A program made the translations under genes and the position numbers. The notes beneath the pieces were generated by a model. The model saw only the letters and a program-made list of their open reading frames with translations, was not told the DNA's origin and ran no database searches. From NCBI GenBank assembly GCA_007127495.1, contig SKZG01000344.1, forward strand, positions 1-8,113: a stretch of 8,113 bases of DNA, written 5' to 3'. Shown here in pieces: positions 4,734 through 8,113 of the stretch. This DNA is from Planctomycetales bacterium (GTDB lineage: Bacteria > Planctomycetota > Planctomycetia > Pirellulales > Thermoguttaceae). Numbering within the stretch: position 1 is the stretch's first letter; every line of letters starts with the position of its first letter.

Positions 4734-5666
4734 TCACCGGCTGCGCAACACGTCATCGAGCGTTTGCCGGAGCGTGTTCGCGCTGTTCTTGAGCGCCTGG
4801 ATCTCTTTGGGCCACAACTCGACCGCATGCCGTCCCGTCGCACCCAATCGGCCGACTTGCGTCGGCACGGAGAGTGCAACGTCGCGAAGATCGTAGCACC
4901 CGCTTTGGACCGTTGATACGGGAAGCACGCGCCGGCTGTCCAGCACCATGGCGTGGATCACTTCCGCAATGGCCAGCCCCACGGCAAAGCCCGCGCCGCC
5001 CTTCTTCTTGATGACCTCGGCTCCAGAGCCTTTCGTGCGGGTGAACAGTTCTGCGGCGGCATGGGGATTCCATCCGGGATATTTGTCCAAAGGCAGTCCG
5101 CCCACGGTCGCGCCGGACCAGATGGGCACCATGCTGTCGCCGTGCTCGCCCAGGATCAGTGCCGACACTTGCGTGGCCGGAGCGCGAAGATACTCGGCGA
5201 TAAGGCTTCGGAAGCGAATCGTGTCTAACAGGGTGCCGAGTCCGAGGACTTGCGTAGCCGGCAAGTCGAGTCGCTCGGCAGCCAGATAGGTAAGGACGTC
5301 GACGGGGTTGGAAACGACCAGCACGGTGGCTTCCTTCCTGAGCCCTGCCCGGGTCACTTCGCCCAAGATGTCTAGAAACAGGTCCACGTTCCTATTGATC
5401 AGGTCGAGCCGGCTTTCATCGGGTTTGCGTCGCAGGCCGGCAGTAATGCATACGCAGTCGCTATCGGCGACTTGCTCATAACCGCCGGCACGGATGGTTT
5501 GGTCGGCCGATACGGCGGCACCGTGGAGCAGATCGAGGGCTTGTCCCTCGGCCGCGTCACGGTTGACGTCGAGCATGGCGATTTCGCGAACCAAGCCACC
5601 TGCCTGCAAAGCAAAGCCCGCACAGGAGCCAACCAGTCCGCCGCCACCGATAATACTGACTTTCAT
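4734..5666 (-). CDS. Malate/L-lactate dehydrogenase family protein, probably malate dehydrogenase
   Basis: A 310-residue cytoplasmic NAD-dependent 2-hydroxyacid dehydrogenase of the LDH/MDH family, complete and of normal length. Seen: Rossmann loop IGGGGLVGS (6-14, Gly-rich); Asp33 in MLDVNR for the NAD ribose; active-site loop TAGLRRKPDESRLDL (75-89); VVSNPVDVLTYLA (117-129); catalytic Asp148 and Arg151 in LLDTIRFR; and catalytic His175 in LGEHGDS. At the position that decides substrate (Gln102 in lactate dehydrogenase numbering) there is Arg80, as in malate dehydrogenases. The position of LDH Thr246 is Ala225, again not LDH-like. The Glu in PDESR and the overall sequence look more like lactate dehydrogenases, so it belongs to the LDH-like malate dehydrogenase branch. 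It would interconvert malate and oxaloacetate for the TCA cycle. Start: AGGAAGAG lies four bases before the ATG at 5666. Monocistronic, with its own promoter near 5809-5836. Confidence 0.9.
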   Translation of the reverse strand: MKVSIIGGGGLVGSCAGFALQAGGLVREIAMLDVNRDAAEGQALDLLHGAAVSADQTIRAGGYEQVADSDCVCITAGLRRKPDESRLDLINRNVDLFLDILGEVTRAGLRKEATVLVVSNPVDVLTYLAAERLDLPATQVLGLGTLLDTIRFRSLIAEYLRAPATQVSALILGEHGDSMVPIWSGATVGGLPLDKYPGWNPHAAAELFTRTKGSGAEVIKKKGGAGFAVGLAIAEVIHAMVLDSRRVLPVSTVQSGCYDLRDVALSVPTQVGRLGATGRHAVELWPKEIQALKNSANTLRQTLDDVLRSR

Positions 5667-5697
5667 GATTCTCTTCCTGGATGCAAAGTTTTGATTC

Positions 5698-5786
5698 TTC
5701 CGTTTCTACGTGCAGGCAGCCTTTGTTTCAGGGACGGCACACGGCGTGTGCCTACTCCATCAAGCTGCCTGCACCTAGAAATGGAA
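5698..5786. repeat. 89-bp nested inverted-repeat element (MITE- or REP-like)
   Basis: Outer arms 5698-5720 and 5764-5786 are inverted copies over 23 bp, with one C-C mismatch and one position that is G-T. Between them lies a second perfect palindrome, GGCACAC-GGC-GTGTGCC (5736-5752). No target-site duplication is evident. The element lies wholly within the inferred leader of the dehydrogenase mRNA and would fold into a long hairpin there. A solo arm recurs at 3194-3210. The GGCACAC...GTGTGCC core resembles repeats I recall as frequent between planctomycete genes. Confidence 0.65.
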
Positions 5787-5808
5787 TATCCAACGTTTCC
5801 CAGGCCTG

Positions 5809-5836
5809 AGTCTAGCACGAGCGCCGGTTGAGTCAA
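5809..5836 (-). promoter_or_regulatory. Sigma70-like promoter of the dehydrogenase gene
   Basis: On the minus strand TTGACT (5831-5836, 5 of 6) and TAGACT (5809-5814, 4 of 6) have a 16-base spacer. Transcription would start near 5802 and run through the nested inverted-repeat element before the ATG at 5666, giving a leader of about 135 bases. Confidence 0.42.
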
Positions 5837-5891
5837 GGGAGCGGTCGACGGCCAGGGCGACGGGCGTCGTTCAGGAAACCGCCTGCGCAGG

Positions 5892-5918
5892 TTGACAACG
5901 CTGCCCTTTGCTTTTAAT
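5892..5918 (+). promoter_or_regulatory. Sigma70-like promoter of the phosphatase operon
   Basis: A perfect TTGACA (5892-5897) is followed after 15 bases by TTTAAT (5913-5918, 5 of 6 to consensus). The spacer is short but the boxes are good, in an AT-rich patch. The start point would be near 5925, some 30 bases before the ATG at 5955. It diverges from the dehydrogenase promoter, with about 55 bases between the two -35 boxes. Confidence 0.45.
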
Positions 5919-5954
5919 CTGTAAGGGCCCGCGAAGAACCGTTGTTGAGGATTC

Positions 5955-6620
5955 ATGTTTCCACGTACCATTGCAGTCGGCGATATTCACGGCCACTCAG
6001 CGGCGTTACGCGCGGTTCTCGCGGCGATCGAGCCGCAGCCGGACGATACCATTGTGACGATGGGCGATTACGTGGACCGAGGCCCGGACAGCCGCGGGGT
6101 GCTTGACATGCTGATCGGGCTCGGCCGGTGCTGCCACTTGGTGCCGCTTTTGGGCAACCATGACCAGCTCTTTCTTCAGGTGTGCGAGGGTCGGAACGAG
6201 TTGTTCCCCGAGTGGCAGGAGTTTGGCGGCGACACGACGCTTGCCTCGTACGGCGGCTGTTTGGACCACGTGCCCGCGGGCCACATCCATTTCCTGCGAA
6301 GTTGCTTGCGATTTTTCGAAACGCCTCGGCACCTGTTTGTCCACGCAAACTACCTGGAGGATCGGACGCTTGCTGAGCAGCCGGACGACATACTACTTTG
6401 GGAGTCGCTGCGCAGCCGGCAGCCCGGCCCACACCTTTCGGGCAAGACGGCGTTTGTTGGTCATACGGCACAGAAGGACACCGTAGCGATACTCGACCTC
6501 GGGTACCTGGTCTGCATTGACACATGGGTGTACGGGGACGGCTGGCTCACCGCGGTTGACGTCGACACGCGCCGACAGTGGTGTGCGGACCAGGACGGGG
6601 CGGAACCGAAATCCGTTTGA
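5955..6620 (+). CDS. PPP-type serine/threonine metallophosphatase
   Basis: A 221-residue calcineurin-like metallophosphoesterase of the bacterial PPP branch (relatives of PrpA/PrpB and phage lambda phosphatase). Seen in order: GDIHG (9-13), GDYVDRG (37-43) and GNHD (67-70), which together hold the two metal ions; then His130 in FVHAN and His170 in FVGHT, the two later metal-binding histidines. The third motif is GNHD rather than the commoner GNHE. There is no signal peptide or membrane segment, so it acts in the cytoplasm, probably on phospho-Ser/Thr/Tyr proteins or small phosphoesters; the substrate cannot be told. Length is typical. GAGG lies five bases before the ATG at 5955, with a promoter just upstream. 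The stop codon overlaps the ribosome binding site of the next gene, nine bases away, so the two are co-transcribed; no functional link between them is obvious. Confidence 0.92.
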   Translation: MFPRTIAVGDIHGHSAALRAVLAAIEPQPDDTIVTMGDYVDRGPDSRGVLDMLIGLGRCCHLVPLLGNHDQLFLQVCEGRNELFPEWQEFGGDTTLASYGGCLDHVPAGHIHFLRSCLRFFETPRHLFVHANYLEDRTLAEQPDDILLWESLRSRQPGPHLSGKTAFVGHTAQKDTVAILDLGYLVCIDTWVYGDGWLTAVDVDTRRQWCADQDGAEPKSV

Positions 6621-6629
6621 GGACGATTT

Positions 6630-8113
6630 ATGTTGCACGGAACATTCCGATTCGCCCTTCTCGCATTGCCGCCACTGTTCTTGGCTTGCCCGGCGTCTTC
6701 GGGCGCGGCGGGGCACAATGGCCCGTCGGCGGCAGCATTGTTCCTCGATGCCGCGCAACGCGAGGGTTGGCGTTGGGAGCGTCGCTACGAGCCGGAGCCG
6801 CCTCACGAGAGCATGTCTGCCCGCGGCGCCATGGCATATGCACTCACCCTGGCGGAGGCGGGCGTTCATGCCGACCGCTTGCCTCGGCTCGTGCAACTGG
6901 TGGAACGGATGCAGGACCGCGATGCCGACAGCCCGAACTACGGCAACCTCTGGTGGTACTGGCGTGACGGGACGGTGACCGATCGGAACTCGGTCGAGTT
7001 TGTCATGCAAACGGCCACCCGTCTCTGGGTACGACACGGCCCGTACCTCGAGCCCGGCGTTGCGGCGTCGCTGAAGCGCATCATGACCCTGGGTGCCCAG
7101 GGGTGTTTGCGGCATCGGGTTCCCGCGTGGTATACGAACATCGCCATTTTGAACGCCTCGAACCTGATCGCCTTGGGGGAAATCCTTGATGACCCTGCGG
7201 TGGCTGAAGCGGGATACCAGCGACTGAAGGACCTATGCTTGTGGACATGGAAGTACGGCGTGACCGAGTATGTGAGCCCGACGTACTACGCGGTCAACCT
7301 CGACGGCCTCCGGTGGATTGTGGCCCGCGCCCGGCAGGCTGAGCCGCGCCGGCAAGCCGAGGCACTCCTGGAACTGATGGCGACCGACATCGGCGCGAAC
7401 TGGTGGCCGCCGGCTGAGCGGCTCAGCGGGGCGCACAGTCGCAGCTATCACTACCTGCGCGGCATCGGAGGGCTCGACGATCGGCTCGCGCTGGCCGGGT
7501 GGCTCGAAATGCGGGTCCGGCCGGGCATTCACCATGCCGACGCGCTCTGCGACGATTGGTCGCTTCCGGAGCCGGCCCGCGAATTGGCCGGACGCTTGCC
7601 GCGGCGCGTTCGGCAGCGATGGGGCGAAGGTCTCACCGAGGTCCGCACCGCCCTGCTCTTGCCCGACATCACCTTGAGCGCCGCCTCGAGCTACTACGGC
7701 AGCCACGATGTGCCGTTGGTTGTCGACCTGCCGGGCGATCGGTCGACGGTCCGCTGCTACTTCATTGCCGACGGCCGCGACGACCCGTACGGCACGCGGC
7801 GGTCCGCGGCCGGCCGCGCCGGCCACATGAAGGCGCTCCACCTCTCCTGTTTCTGGGCGGCCGCGCAGCGCGGTCCCGACGCCGTCGGACTGGCCGCCTA
7901 CCGCGTCGAAGACCTCGATCATCCGGAACGGACCGGCCTGGCAAGCCATTTCGTCTTCCGCCGCGAGCACCAGGGCCTATGGCTCGGCGGCCGGCAGGTG
8001 ACGCTGGCTCCCTCGGATCTGGGCGAGCCGGCCGGGGTCGAGGTCGCACCCGGGGAGGCGGTGGTCGCCCGATACGGCACGGCCGCCGTCGGCATCCGTG
8101 TGCTCTTGGCGCA
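6630..8113 (+). CDS. Exported protein with probable alpha/alpha-barrel (lyase-like) domain, 3' end outside window
   Basis: 494 residues are visible and the frame is still open at the window edge. Start at ATG 6630: GAGGA at 6619-6623, overlapping the phosphatase stop codon, lies six bases upstream. Residues 1-28 form a signal peptide; FLAC (17-20) could be a loose lipobox, or cleavage may follow SSGAA. Residues of about 32-330 are helical with conserved-looking aromatic blocks: YGNLWWYWRD (104-113), RNSVEF (119-124), RHRVPAWYTNIAI (161-173), TEYVSPTYYAVNLDG (212-226) and SGAHSRSYHY (266-275). This pattern is that of (alpha/alpha) toroids such as heparinase and alginate lyases, where Tyr, His, Arg and Asn line the cleft. 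From about 335 the sequence becomes beta-rich (TLSAASSYYGS, VPLVVDLPGD, LWLGGRQVTL), as in the beta-sandwich following the toroid in those lyases. I recall similar uncharacterised planctomycete proteins but cannot name a family. Lyase activity is inferred only. Confidence 0.75.
   Translation, partial: MLHGTFRFALLALPPLFLACPASSGAAGHNGPSAAALFLDAAQREGWRWERRYEPEPPHESMSARGAMAYALTLAEAGVHADRLPRLVQLVERMQDRDADSPNYGNLWWYWRDGTVTDRNSVEFVMQTATRLWVRHGPYLEPGVAASLKRIMTLGAQGCLRHRVPAWYTNIAILNASNLIALGEILDDPAVAEAGYQRLKDLCLWTWKYGVTEYVSPTYYAVNLDGLRWIVARARQAEPRRQAEALLELMATDIGANWWPPAERLSGAHSRSYHYLRGIGGLDDRLALAGWLEMRVRPGIHHADALCDDWSLPEPARELAGRLPRRVRQRWGEGLTEVRTALLLPDITLSAASSYYGSHDVPLVVDLPGDRSTVRCYFIADGRDDPYGTRRSAAGRAGHMKALHLSCFWAAAQRGPDAVGLAAYRVEDLDHPERTGLASHFVFRREHQGLWLGGRQVTLAPSDLGEPAGVEVAPGEAVVARYGTAAVGIRVLLA

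Noticed and set aside
4493..4792. Open frames with 11-residue repeats (such as RREPSGIT) through the repeat array, on both strands
   Set aside because: A 33-bp DNA repeat gives an 11-residue peptide repeat in every open frame. The variation preserves hairpins, not a protein, and the frames run into the dehydrogenase gene.
5663..5971. A 102-codon minus-strand open frame over the divergent promoter region
   Set aside because: It is largely translated inverted-repeat element (the RRVPSLKQRLPARRNGR part) and lacks a ribosome binding site. It overlaps the starts of both flanking genes.
6393..7115. A 240-codon minus-strand open frame under the phosphatase and exported-protein genes
   Set aside because: Both plus-strand genes have clear motifs, linked start signals and correct spacing; the minus frame has no recognisable content.

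Overview
The window looks like chromosomal DNA from a high-GC planctomycete, probably of the Pirellulales type. This is inferred from gene content and repeat style, not from a marker gene. The pointers are: a twin-arginine-exported Gfo/Idh/MocA oxidoreductase beside a twin-arginine-exported xylose-isomerase-like TIM barrel; an exported protein combining a methyltransferase-like domain with the lead-in to a PQQ-type propeller; a 'TDAGL..L' leucine-rich-repeat protein; and intergenic palindromic repeats of the kind common in that phylum. There are no RNA genes, CRISPR arrays or transposase genes.

Layout. Positions 1-4351 are transcribed leftward (minus strand) apart from one remnant. From the right: a leucine-rich-repeat gene without its native 5' end (3356-4351); a promoter region with a perfect 20-bp palindrome on the -35 box; a two-gene operon of Gfo/Idh/MocA oxidoreductase (1836-3149) and sugar-isomerase-type TIM barrel (835-1806), closed by a terminator-like hairpin; then a large exported PQQ-propeller-type protein of which only the first 206 residues are present (1-620). 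At about 4290 the leucine-rich-repeat gene abuts, head to head, a C-terminal remnant of a different Gfo/Idh/MocA gene on the plus strand (4288-4518). Both lack their 5' parts at the same point, as expected of a deletion across a divergent promoter or of an assembly join.

Positions 4519-4733 hold four copies of a roughly 33-bp palindromic repeat (three direct, one inverted). They lie between the convergent ends of the remnant and a malate/lactate dehydrogenase gene (4734-5666, minus). The dehydrogenase carries Arg where lactate dehydrogenases have Gln, so malate/oxaloacetate is the favoured substrate pair. Its leader contains an 89-bp nested inverted-repeat element. A divergent promoter then drives, on the plus strand, a PPP-type metallophosphatase (5955-6620). 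Nine bases later comes a large exported protein of probable alpha/alpha-barrel type (6630 to the window edge, incomplete).

How the genes may work together: the two Tat-exported enzymes at 835-3149 are plausibly a periplasmic sugar or glycoside oxidation/isomerisation pair, and the 6630 product may be a polysaccharide-lyase-like protein, so the region has a carbohydrate-processing flavour. The dehydrogenase and phosphatase are single housekeeping-type genes. I do not see a defence island or an obviously new multi-gene system. The most informative oddities are the double truncation at about 4290 and the covarying repeat array at 4575-4706.
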